DNA of 54,117 nucleotides from Scytalidium lignicola (Eukaryota > Ascomycota > Leotiomycetes), in NCBI GenBank assembly GCA_002812745.2, contig NCSJ02000293.1, forward strand, positions 1 to 54,117, in the 5' to 3' direction. The notes below the pieces were generated by a model, which saw nothing but the letters and a program-made list of their open reading frames with translations, ran no database searches and was not told the DNA's origin. Numbering within the stretch: position 1 is the stretch's first letter; each line of letters opens with the position of its first letter. Of this stretch, positions 20,005-31,903 are shown one piece after another. The position numbers and the translations under genes are program-made.

Positions 20005-21244
20005 ATGTCGACTCCAAACCTCAAGTTCGAGCATTCACCCTCCGAAAGCCTCGCCGACTCCTTCGTCTCCACACCTGGCACTCAGTACCCATCACTCTTT
20101 GCCGGCACGATGAATCCATCTGAGGCCATGACACCTCAGTCGATCGGCGACAGCGAGCTTATGTTCGGGAGTAACCAACCATCGCCCGAAGTCGAGTCAC
20201 CGACGCCAGAGAAGAAGCCAACAAAGAAGAGAAAGTCCTGGGGCCAACAACTTCCTGAACCCAAGACCAACCTTCCGCCAAGGTACATACCTTGCTCTAC
20301 AGCACTATGATTAAAAGCTTTAAGCTAATGTAATGTAGGAAACGAGCAAAGACTGAGGACGAGAAGGAGCAGCGACGTGTAGAGCGGGTTCTCAGAAACC
20401 GTCGAGCAGCTCAGTCGTCAAGAGAACGAAAGCGACTCGAGGTGGAAGCCCTCGAGGCCGAGAAGCGCAGGGTTGAACAAATTAACCGCGACCTTGAGCT
20501 TCGACTGGCTGACATGGAGGCTAAGAACTTGATGCTTCAGCGTGAGCTGGAGCAATTCACCGGCCTCCGCTCTACCGTATCCTCTCCTCACCACCCAGAA
20601 CAATTTAATCAAACACCAACACCAGTCACATTCTCACAAGAACTATTTGGTTCTCAAGACGCAAAAACCACCACCACCACCACCCAACCCTCCGTTGACT
20701 CCCACTCGGTCGAGTCTACAGTCCGAACCGTCAACCCCGCCTCCCTCTCCCCCAAACTCCGCCCTATCGTAGAGTCTTCTTCCAACGCCAGTTCCTCCGA
20801 TATGACACAACATCCTGCCGCGATGTTGTGCGACCTGCAGTGTCAGTCGGACGAACAACGGCCCTGGACGCAAGCTTCGATAGCGACAACGACAACGATC
20901 TCTCAAATCCTAGCACTAAGTCTATGGATAACGTGGACTACACAAGCTATTTCGACCTTCCTCACGCCTCTTCGTCAGATCATCTACTCCTTGAGAACGG
21001 GATCCTCCCTCTTGCCGACTCCTTCGATCTTAACTACGATCATATGGCTGGCGACCACGACGGCGTCCTTGACGACTTCAACATTAACGACTTCCTCCAT
21101 GGTCATGACGACCTCATCGCGCAGCAAACCGCAACCGATTTTCAATCTTCGGATTCGCTTGCTGAGACGACTGCTATCCTGCAGCCCCCATTTGGCGCGT
21201 CCTCTTATGGATGCGACGATGGAGGCAATGCGGTCAGTGTCTGA
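20005..21244 (+). CDS. hacA: bZIP transcription factor HacA, unfolded protein response
   Basis: A conventional intron (20283-20338) separates exon 1 (20005-20282) from exon 2. TPEKKPTKKRKSWGQQLPEP before the intron is the conserved HacA pre-basic segment. The basic region ERVLRNRRAAQSSRERKR (about residues 108-125) and a leucine zipper rich in E, R and L follow. The mRNA contains an Ire1-type intron near 20838-20860. Removing 20 or 23 nt shifts the frame and gives about 386 residues ending GCDDGGNAVSV at 21244, the typical HacA C-terminus. Without that splice the frame stays open to 21635 (about 524 residues). HacA activates ER chaperone and secretion genes under ER stress. The downstream acidic region (DFNINDFLHGHDD) is a likely activation domain reached only after splicing. 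Confidence 0.92.
20832..20860 (+). promoter_or_regulatory. Ire1-cleaved unconventional intron of hacA mRNA
   Basis: The sequence GACCTGCAGTGTC (20832-20844) can fold into a small hairpin with stem GAC/GTC and a seven-base loop CTGCAGT. This fits the CNG|CNGN loop cut by Ire1 after the third base. The encoded LCDLQCQS context is the usual intron site of filamentous-fungal HacA. Frame comparison requires removal of a length of the form 3n+2. A cut after 20837 or 20840 combined with one after 20860 (23 or 20 nt) satisfies this. The 3' hairpin is not clear by eye, so the exact 3' cut is uncertain. Confidence 0.75.
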
Positions 21245-22131
21245 ACAGCTCAAGCTTTCCGGTGACTGGAAGATGGATGCGGGGAGTGCGCGTGAGCATC
21301 GCCATGGTGATGTAGGAAGCTCGCCAACTGTTGAAACACTCATGACGTTGTTATGGGCCATCAAGGTCATTGATCGGGAAAATCAACAACGATCGAAGGA
21401 ATCGGAGGCGAGAGATGGAAGCACCAATGTAGCCGCAGAAGTCAGACAGGCGTGTGGAGAGCTGGATGCCATGTTCAGACAGAGAAGAAAAGTAGGGGAT
21501 GATGATAGTACGGAAAGAGTTCTAAGATTTCCTTTGTCGAGAGCTGGCGACGGTGGCGGGATTGTGGGTACAACAGGCCAAAAGTCGCTGGGGGATTATG
21601 GGTGTCCGGCGTTTGATCAACGGGATCGGAATTGATATATTCAACATTTTTAACGATCTCACTTTTGTTGCATCCTGTGTATCATAAAACCTTTTAACGA
21701 AATGTTCTATATAATTCAATTGACATTGATTGTCTGATTAATGTGTTTTGCAATCTGCTCATGTGATCTGATCCTACCTTGTTTTGTTGATACCTGCTGC
21801 AACTGGAAGTGTTCTAGAAAGATTATGAACCTCCCTTTTCAAGATTCTACTTGCAGGGATAATAATAAGTTAACGTAGCAGATGCAAGTCAGATTAAGCG
21901 TAAGCGTCAGCGTCAGCGTAGCCATTAGCTGCCTTATCTCTTTTCTAAAATCCAACCTCAGATTATACTATAGATAACGTTATTGCTTGTAGTTCATTAC
22001 AGTATTTATCTCTTTATCTGCTACAGTAACATGATGGCATGATCTCTTGATTAACCCAGATATCCTTTCCCCGTGTGTAGAGTACCGAAAACCCTGGCAG
22101 CCCCCCAAAGATTCGTAACCGTACATCTGTC
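21245..22131. other. hacA 3' region and interval before the ATR kinase 3' end
   Basis: The first 390 bases (to 21635) remain open in the unspliced hacA frame and look protein-like (see findings). The remainder is the 3' flank between two convergent genes. A hexamer run, TAAGCG twice then TCAGCG twice, lies at about 21895-21918. No further gene is seen. Confidence 0.5.
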
Positions 22132-25100
22132 CTAGAAGAAAGGACACCATCCAATGTACATGCTAGCCAAGAACTTTGCATTGGTAGCTTGCTTAATCAA
22201 TTCATCGACTTGTCCCTCCACACTGAGTGGTACGCTCTCCCCAGGTAGCAAGCCTTTAACTTTCCGTTGAATGCTATCTAGAACCCCCTGGGCTGTGGTG
22301 GGAACTACGACGCCATTGACCCCCACCACGGGATCCTTTCGCTTCTTATCCTTCCTTGCGATAAGATCCAGTGTGGGATCGTGGACGAAGGCATCTAGAA
22401 TCGTCATTAGTGTCTCGCCATTTTGGCGGAGTAAATTGAGCGTGAGTTCCGAAGACTTCCTGAAGGGTCCTTCGTATCCGTATGCACCCATCGCATCAAC
22501 CATATTGTGTGTAAGTCGGAATGGCACGCGTTCTGGCTTCTGGAATGTGAGGCCTTTGTCGAAGAGACAGTTGAAGTCGACATGGAATGTCCCGCCATTT
22601 CCTTCCTCAAAGAGAATGTTCTCTCCATGACGGTCGCCTAGGCCCAGAATAGTCCCTACCATGGACATGACGGCACAGGACCGTGTGTAACGAAGTCTCG
22701 CAGCAAACCAAGCGGAGGGTTCAGGGAACTGCTGTACAAACCACAGATGGAAGACAGGAGGAAATTGAGAGAGGACTTTTTCAGTGAAGAAAGGGAGTTT
22801 GTCTGGTGCTTTGCAAGCTTCTTCGCAGAAGACCTCAATTTCTCTATAGTTGGGGGATATGCCCATAGGTCTGTAGAGACTAAGAAGAATATCACGGAGG
22901 GTTTTGAGACCGTCGACCCATTCGATTAGGCCGCATTCTTCATTTAAGGGGGTCACTGAATAGGTCTTGATGTATAGTTTACGGCGACTTGATTCGGCAT
23001 CCTTCTTCAATAGGCGATTGATCATGCCATTGAATTCCATGAGACGCTGATCTTTCCGCAGATCGTCCTTTGGCTTGCAGAGAAGGCCGTAATCTTTGCC
23101 ATCGGATCCACGGGCTGTGATTTTTCGTGGTCTTTGAAGAGAGCCAAGAACCAGTACTTCATCTTGAAATCCTGTTATTGTTATGACCTCTCTTGAGAAA
23201 GCCTTGTGGGTGTTGACGTTATCCGTCAGAGTTGGAAGAGTTGCTGCCAAAACGCTCTCTATCGGAACTGCTAGGAGACTAGGTGTACAGACTTTGTGAT
23301 TGAATTTTAGATCCTTGGATATGCTCGCTTTCACATTTCGATTCCCTGGGAAGTCGCCAGCAGTACACACCATCAACAGTTCGGCAGTAAGCCTTTCGCC
23401 CACCTTCACCATTAGTTTCAGGTCAAAGTCAGACGCGCCATTCTTTTTTGAGTTGTTTCGAAGGGCATTCAAGAGGAGCGTGCCACGATGTTTGCGTTCT
23501 GGTTGTGTGGAAGTGCTCACAGCTAATAGTGCCCAGAGAGCGTGTTGTGGATGGGCAGATACTACTTTGTATATGATTTGCTGTAAGTAATTATACACCT
23601 CAATGTTTGGATGTGCAATTCGAGCAACGATCTGCGGTAGTGCTGTATAGAAGATGTAAGCCGGCATCCTACTGATATATTTAGTGAATCGAGTATGAAT
23701 CATGGAAAGTTGCTCTTTGCGTAGATTCGTAATCTTGGCTACAAATTCCTTACCGACCCCATATTTGGGGTCGAGAGGCTTGTTGACTTGTGTCCCTAGG
23801 TCAAGCCAGAGCGTAATGATACGAGGTAGGGTTTGGTATATGTACTTGGTACCGTAGAGTAGAGCTCGTAGATAGTTTTCAATGACTAGCCTTGCCATTT
23901 CTCCTGTCAGATATACTTCGGCTTGCTGCTCCGGCGCCAGTGTCTTTTCTGACTCCAGCAGCTTATTGTAGTGTCGACCGAGGTAATAATGTCCTTTTTC
24001 CCAAGCCCGATGCTTGCTGGCTGCGAGCTGATATTGAGATCGCACTGCATTAGAATGTGTCTGTCCTGCGCTGTCCTGCCATTTCGCGAGGAGTAAGTGT
24101 GCCCGTGCTGTGAGTAGATTCTGTTGTTGTTCGGCTTCTTCGTCATTAATAAGAGTGGTGATCTTAATGTTGACGTTATGCGAAATGAATGCATCATTAT
24201 TAATGGCACCCTGCAAACTTTGAATAGCGTTACGATGTTGTCCTTCCATCCAGAGGAGGCGAGCATGTTCGATAGTCGCTGATCGGTCTCCAAGCTGTGA
24301 AGCATGTAAAACGGCATTGAAAGATTGATTTATAGCGTTGTCTTTCCGAGCAATCTTTGCTGTTGTAAGCCATGCTGAGGCAATATCTTCCGATTTAAAG
24401 TCAAGGCTATGAAATCAGTATATTTGTAAAATAGATGTAACGACTACAGCTCACCTTGATAATCGCATAGCTGCTCGTCTAATGCCAAGTACATATTGCT
24501 TGTCGTTCCGATAGGCCCCAAGGACTTCTAGTCTTCTATCTAGTGATTCAAGTACCTGCTGAACCGAAATATCTTCCGACTTGTTTGCTCCAGAGATCAT
24601 TTCCAACTCCGTCAGTATATGAAATCTAAGCATTGGTTCGTGAAAGGAACCTAATGATGATGTCATTGATGATGATAATGAACATGCAATCTGCTCTCGT
24701 GTGGCTTGAATTGTTGACATGAAGCTTGTGATATCGCCATTTCGCAATTCAAGCAATGCACGGCCGATATTGACATTGAAATCTTCTCCAGGAATTTTCC
24801 TGGATAGACTCACATATTTTTCCAACGCAGACCATTTTTCTGTAGCCCACGATGCTTCTGTAGCATATGGAAGAATTTTAGGAATGGTAGTTGTAGCGGT
24901 CTGCAGCCCTTCTATGTAATTGAGTAACACGTCTGTAAATATAAAGTTAGAAATTTCACTCGTACGTGTATTAGTTGATAACAAACCATGCTGCCCAGAT
25001 TCCTTCATACAGGTCAATAGGTTGAGTTGCGCTTCGAAATCCTCAGGCTCCTGTGCAAGTTTTATTTCGTACCAACTTTGTGCTGCTGACCATCGTCCTG

Positions 25101-28100
25101 CCTTACGATGCCCTAGGACTTGTTGCTCAATGTTCAAAACTGGAAGATGAGCAGATATACCTTCAATGCCATCTGGTTCATCAATCTGAGTGTAGATCTC
25201 TTGTAACCGTTCTAGTAGGTTGACAGGTATTGCATTATGTGAAGCGTTATCTTTCACTGTACGGATATATTGCTCCCAGTAGAACAGTGCACGAGCATAC
25301 GATTTGCATTCCACCGCCCGGTTGGACACAATCTCAGCAGGTATCATGTCGAGAACACTGTCAACACGATCTAAAATCTCATTCATCTTATTTGAGACGA
25401 AAGAAGACAGACCAGAATTACGGGGTTGGCCAGACTTTGACTCTTTCTCATTTCTGCTTTTCGCGAAATCGTCTAGCAGCTCCTGCTTCCACCTTGAGAG
25501 GTAATCCAGCACACGAAACACGGCCTGCATTTGTAAGTAATGTTTACTTTATAAGGGCTAGAAGGTTCAACTTACTTCGCTACATAATTTCAAATCCTCC
25601 TTTCTTATGTTACTATCTGATATTGGTTGGTGTTCAAGAACTGCTAGCAGTTCTCCACCGACTTCCCGTCGTTGTTCATCTGTGCCCTCGACGACGACAT
25701 GTAGGACAACATATGGGAGAAGAAAGCTTGCAATTGATACATCCTTTATCCGAATCGCGCGACATAGAGGGGGAAATATGAAAGCTGTGTTTGTGTTCAA
25801 AGGCTTTTGAAGGAGATCCAGAACAAATGACTTCAGCCAGCTATTGTATATCTTGTCTGAGCGGAACCGGTCAGGCCGAAAGATGGGATACTCAGCTGTT
25901 GTTATTGCCATCTCGCGTACAGCATATTTTGATGTAAGGAATGGTGTTAAGGTCGCTCGTACGTTCTCTGGTAACTTGAGCCATTTTCGGTATATTTCGT
26001 TATCATAGTTGTGATCTCCGGTCATCATTACATGCCCACAGTGTTGCGTGAAATCACATTTTTCTAGCAGTTCCTGCATGACATAGGATAGAAACCCTTG
26101 CATTCCAGTGTCTGTGGCTGATAAAAATACCTTCACGATAACTTCCTCAAGAATGAAGAGCACAAAATCTGTCGTTTCTAACGGGTCATGAAAGTTACTA
26201 ACGACAACCATCTGCCGTTGCTCTCTTACTGATTCGACCCTATGGGAGTCAAGACAGCCAATGAGGCCCACACACTCCGCGGACAACATAGCAATGTCAT
26301 GGTGTGACTCATTGAACTTGACACATGAATCTAATATTGACCTGATCAATTGCCCAACAACTTGGTCGGGTTGGTCGCTGACTGCTGAGGCCTGAAGAAA
26401 AGACTGTTGCACTCGCAGATATGTTTTCAATTCCGACATGGCTTGGGCGACAACACCTGAATTCTCATGGCTGATTCTTTGACTAAATATTTGAAATGCT
26501 TCTCTTGTATCTGTAGGCATCCTTAACTTGGATAGTTGCGCCTCTATCTCTGCAAGTTCAGGAAACTGAGATAATGAGGGCAAGTTGACGATAGCTCTTC
26601 GGAGAAGCTCCGAACGTGATTTAAGAAGATATGAGAGACTGTCCTTCGCACGATGCTGAGTGGCCCTATCAAATGCCTCCCAACGTTGTATTATGATAGA
26701 AAATGTGCTCTCTAACATCATTTCGACATCATCATCTTCTAGACTCATAAGCATGGCATGCCAGGCCGAGTATGCTGACGACTGAAGCTCTTTCTGGTCC
26801 AAAGCAGATTGTAAACAGGCACATATCTGACGACGTGTGTAAGCCAATAGGCCAGCTGGAAGCTACTATTATATACTCACCTGCGGTCTAGCTATCCTAG
26901 CGCGTGTTTTACTAGTCCTGACCATCTCCTCCACAGCTTTGACGCAACGTTTCTTCTCTGAGATAGACTGTTCATCTCGAACATCATTGACAATTTCGGA
27001 AAGCTGAGCAACATATCCCAATATGTGTTGCTCCAAAAAAGAACCGATCAGATTCTTTTTCTTGCTATTATCGATGTCATCTTTTGAAAGAGAGCAGGCG
27101 TGAGTTGCAAGAATTTGCAAAGCAATTCTAATCTTGTATGTATTAGTAACTGGATCAGATAAGTATCGGGAAGTAACTTACTCTTGATTTTTTACTATCA
27201 TCGGCATCTGCTGAAGCTTTGAGGAGATATAGACCCAATGGTGAAGGCTCGAACCGCATTAATTCAGTGAACCGAAGCTCGTTGAAACGTGGTGAAACAC
27301 TCCTCAATTGGGAACAAATGAATTTCTCAATGTCTGGCACGTTTTGGACTAATAGGAGTGAAAGAATTGGAACGAGATTGGATGAATCGCGACAACAAAC
27401 GTTCCAGGGATCATCCTGCTGCTGGGCCTTGCAAATACTATTTATGATATCGGTCTTCTTTGCCAGCACTAGCCAAGGTAGTGTATATGATTGAGTTAGA
27501 ACTAGAAATCCCGGTACCGTGATCTCAAGCAAGTCTGCTATCATTTGTGAGGCTTGGGGTCTAGTAAGCAAATCTCGAACAGCAACAATAGCGATACTGG
27601 CCCAATATGGACTCAACAGCCGTTCCACCGTTATTCCCTTTGTATTTGCAAGTTTTAGAATCTGAAAGTGATGTTAGAAGAGTAGCTACAACTTTGGTAT
27701 ATGTATTCAAACCTCGTCAAAAGCAACTCCTGAAATGACGGGGTTTGTATGTCCTAAGTACTCGACTAGTTTCAAGAGAACGATGTTTAATTCCTCGTCG
27801 CCCGATACTCTAGTTCCGTTAGTGAGCGTTCTCCGAATATAAATTTAAGTACTTTCCTTCCGATCTGACTCCAGGCAAGGATACAAGTCTCGTGTAAATA
27901 AACTGTGTCTTTCTCTGATAATGACCGTAGTATCCCGAGCGCATTGATCCGATTTCTCTTCGTTATGTCTTCATCAGGACCAGCATCCAAAAAATACGGG
28001 AGAGTACGCCTGTGTGAATTACAGATAAATACACGATCGAAATTCCGGGGAAAGCTATATCTTACCCAGCCGCTATTCGCAGTTCACGGACTGAACTTTT

Positions 28101-30172
28101 CAGTGATTGCAAGCACCACTGCCCTAGTGGAGATATTTCTAGATCTATAAAGTCACGAATTTTGACATGTAACGCAAATCTTTTAAGCGCTAACATGGCT
28201 AGAACTCGGGGTTTTCTAGAATCTACAAAAGTAGGTAGCTTAATGAGTTTAGCTAGTGCCGGAAGTGCCTCTTCGTGGATCTTTTTGGTTGAAGGATCAG
28301 AGTGCAAAGCTATCTGTGACATATTATCACAGATGCTACATCTCCTATTAACAATTGCTCTGTCTCTGTCTCTCTCTATAGTTAAGGAACCGGCACCTGC
28401 GCAAGCTAGTCGTCCAAGGCGATTAATCACTTCGCAGCGCATATCTGGGTCCAATTGAGCGTAAGAAATACTAAAAAAGGTTAAAAGATTCCACTTGATG
28501 AGATGTATGCAGGGACTTACTCTATGGCCTCGCTCAAGCTATTTAGGTTGGCGATTCCATGTGGTTTTAGTAGCTGAAAAAGGTCTTCGACTAGTTGATC
28601 ACAGAGATCAGGGTCATTCGTAATTTTACGACGCTTAGGTGGTGGTGGAGCAGGCTCGTCACTATGGTTTACGTCTTGGAAAGATACTATGTTTAGAGAT
28701 CGGAACTCTGTATCTAGCACAGTGCGCTCAAACTTTGTGGATGCATCCGGAATCTCTGAAAATGATTTTGGAACAGGAACCTTGCAGACATTCAACAATA
28801 CAACAGCAGCTTTCTATTATATCGTCAGCAAGTCTTCTAAGATAGGATATGATGCGTCAGACCTGAAAGTCGTGGTCAAGACTTTTCTGAGTCTCGTCAG
28901 CTTCGACCTTGGCGATGATTGTCGGTATAAGGTAGAGCGAGACAGTCCTATGGACAGAGTCATATCTCGTGCAATTGAAGGCCAGTTGTAGAAGACTCCT
29001 ACAGGAGCTATAAAGAATATCGCTATCCGACAGGAGATCTGGGTCTTGGATTACTTCTATAGAAAGAAGAGAAAGGAGAGTAGACCCTTTACGGAGCATC
29101 GTATCGGACCCGTGTCTTCGAAGAAAAGGAAAAGAGAGAAGATGAAGGGTAGCGGAAAAAATCATTGGTAGATACCTCTGATCAGCCGAAACAAGGATAT
29201 GATGAATCTTCCATAGTTCATGTGCTAGCAAAAGAGAGTCGAAGATCCATGCTAGGTGATCTTGAAATGCAGAGGTTGCATGATATGGTTTGATAGTGCA
29301 TACTGATATATTGACCAACACATGTAGCAAATGCGTTGCATGCCAAAGTCCATCTACTATACCGTACAAAACATACCTACAACGTAACGGGGATAGATTG
29401 GACTCCCCTTTCTGATATGAGAACAGAGATTCGTCACCAGTATCAGATGGAAGCACGAATTCTACACGATTATGATGGATTCCACCGGCATAATCTTGTA
29501 CTTGGCTTAATATTGCTATTCGGAGGTAAGTTTCGGTACATATATATTAACAAGGTCATACATACTGTTAGCACATTCTTTGAGATAACAGAAGAATGAT
29601 ACTGTTAATCCCCAAAGCTTATGTATCCGAGAGACAGCTTTGAAGCAGCCAACGAAGAAAGAAGTAATTTTATCCGTCAAAGAATCGCAACATCGCCTGC
29701 CCAATAGTGTAAGTACTCGGGGAAATAGCCAGATCCAAAACGGTTCCTGGCCGCGACTGTGCAGTCGTGAGTCTGGTTTAACTATGTAAGACAGAATACT
29801 AGGTGTTTCCTTGATTATTGAAATAAAAATCTCTAAAGCTTCAGATGCCTGGAGAGTGAGTTGATCCACATCCATAAATGGATCATCCTTAGAAAGTCGG
29901 TCCAGGACTGCAAGCGTGAATACATAAATTAGCTTGTGTTGATGCTCGATCTTTGCCTCGGAATTTTTAAACTCTGCTATGCCATTTTCGAGGCTTGATA
30001 CCTCGGACATGAGCTTTTGTAAGTCATCCTGTTCAACTTGTCGAATAGGTTTTGTCACCGTAGAGAGATTATTGATAAGTTGCACTGCTGAAGTTGAGGG
30101 AGGAGGGGCGTAAGGACCTGTGGCGCCATTCTCATGATCTTTAACTCCGGCACCTCTAGAATTTGGTGCCAT
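22132..30172 (-). CDS. ATR-type checkpoint kinase Mec1/Rad3/UVSB
   Basis: This is a phosphatidylinositol-3-kinase-like protein kinase of about 2500 residues. Minus-strand exons: 30172-29566, 29494-28863, 28813-28521, 28470-28066, 28009 to about 27853, about 27809-27713, 27661-27182, 27132-26881, 26826-25576, 25524-24455 and 24406-22132. The kinase domain is in the last exon: glycine-rich/ATP region with DGKDYGLLCKPKDDLRKD, LIEWVDGLKTLRDIL, catalytic loop LGLGDRHGENILFE and activation loop HVDFNCLFDKG. It ends with the FATC motif (FLASMYIGWCPFF), which is ATR-like. The FAT and HEAT-type helical repeats fill exons 1-10. ATR kinases sense RPA-coated single-stranded DNA with Ddc2/ATRIP and phosphorylate Chk1. 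The start MAPNSRGAG (30172) is preferred over the one at 30229. All junctions keep frame except the one near 27810-27853, which I could not resolve. Confidence 0.93.
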
Positions 30173-30400
30173 TCTGCGCTGGCCATGATGGATGTTTTTT
30201 CGACGATGGTAGACGCGACCTCCAGACACGAAAATAACACACGATCATGTGATTTAAAGTAGATTCGTTTACGAGTTTAGATTTCGGGTATTACTTCGAT
30301 GGCCTGATAAAATGTTTTAACAACATTTGTAATATCTAACTATATTTCTTTCTTCTATCATTGATATATTGCACGGAGACACGTGTACCCTTTGAAAAGC

Positions 30401-30834
30401 ATGGCAGTCTTTCAGAGTAAAAAATTCCGAAGTACTGCGGAATCGGGCAAGCTTGCCGCAAAATACCGCTCAGCTTTATCAAGACGCCCGTTTTTATTAT
30501 TTGGTCTCCCTTTCATTTCAACAATGGTAGCTGGGTCATTTTTCTTGACACCGGCAACAGCTATAAGATATGAAAAACATGATCGAAGGGTTCGAAGAGT
30601 GAGCAAGGAAGAGGAACTAGGCATTGGCAAGAGCGGGCGAAAGGTCGATATGAAAGAAGAATACTATGTTAGTATTGCCCAATAATTCGATATACTATCT
30701 TCGATCAAGCCAATTGCGTTAATTTAGTCATCTCTGCTAATATTTAACCACAGAGGCTAGCAGCGAAGGATCTGGACGACTGGGAGCAGAAACGAGTTAA
30801 AAGACTTCCTGGAGAGCGAGACGGTGTACTATAA
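30401..30834 (+). CDS. COX16: Cytochrome c oxidase assembly protein Cox16
   Basis: Two exons, 30401-30667 and 30754-30834, give 115 residues, the normal Cox16 size. A basic N-terminus leads into the single transmembrane segment FLLFGLPFISTMVAGSFFL. The family signature LTPATAIRYEKHDRRVR, then GRKVDMKEEYY, RLAAKDLDDWEQKRVKRLPG and DGVL at the end, follows. Cox16 sits in the inner mitochondrial membrane and helps insert Cox2 into the complex IV assembly line. The intron falls exactly between EEYY and RLAAK. The gene is divergent from the ATR kinase gene with 228 bp between the start codons. Confidence 0.95.
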
Positions 30835-31903
30835 ACTGACGGCCCACAACTGCTCACTGTAATAATATCAACCTTCAAGATCAATCTGTGCATAAAACGA
30901 GACTACTGTGGTGGTTACATAAGCGGCAGTTGACATCGATCAACTATGATAGCGATAAAACGGAAATCTAGAGAGTTAGGAGTAGGACACATTGAAAGCC
31001 ACGAGGAGACTGGGGGGCCCATAGCATTATAATCCGTCGACAAAGAACTAGGGACCACAGAAATGAATAAGGTAGGTGACTGATACGTTTGTAGGAGCAA
31101 GAAACCGAGTTTATGGGCTAAGGCATTTCTATGGATTTTTGCTAGCCTAGACTATTTTGTTGGCTCATTCTCTTGAAAGAATAAAAGAGATGCCCCCCGT
31201 CATTAACTAGAGGTTTACAAGATTCAAGCTTTGTATTTTGCATATTGGGCCGACTGCCGTAACTTTGATGTGTAGGTTCTGTGAAGTCTAGCAGAAAGTC
31301 AATCTGATTCTTCCAGACCTACCTTCACTAGTTTGAGTCTTGCCACACCTTTCAAATTTACAGAACTTCACTGTGAGGTGGAAGTAATAGGCACTACTTT
31401 GACTGGTACGGGACAATGGATGACAAACGAAACATCCGGAAATTGTAGGCATCAGTATTGCTGGACGTTTATGGAAATTCTATTTTAAATTGCATATACT
31501 GAAATCGAGCAACCTCTTTGTATCAAAGAAACGCGTAAAATCTAAAAATACCTTGAAAGCGTCAACTCTTTGTTGAAGTACGAAGGTTGTAAATAGTAGC
31601 CTTGTGTCACTTGGTGGCCTCGCTTACTTTCACAAGGCTGGACCTGGCCGTCATCACTTGACGTTGATCTCTATCAAATGCTTAAACACCTTCATCTCCA
31701 CTGTTTATCAAATCTTTTCCTTCGCTCCTCCGAATATATCCATTAAAGAGACAGAAACTGTCGTGTTTGGTATTCGAAACCCCATTACCTTCTTCATCGC
31801 TTAAGCGTAGGAAGTCAGCTATCACTAGCTTCACCTGGACGGTCCTGTGGGGACTGATCTTGAATAAATCCCCCCACAAAATATCATATTTGATTTTGAC
31901 AGG
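30835..31903. other. Intergenic, about 1.07 kb
   Basis: This is the 3' flank of COX16 and the upstream region of the PARP-type zinc-finger gene. Several short open frames show no domain. A pyrimidine-rich stretch lies at about 31690-31800, close to the downstream start, and fits a promoter. Nothing else is seen. Confidence 0.45.

Noticed and set aside
27155..30229. Reading the ATR region as several small separate genes
   Set aside because: The open pieces are linked by canonical introns of about 50 nt with matching phases and together give one kinase of the expected length.
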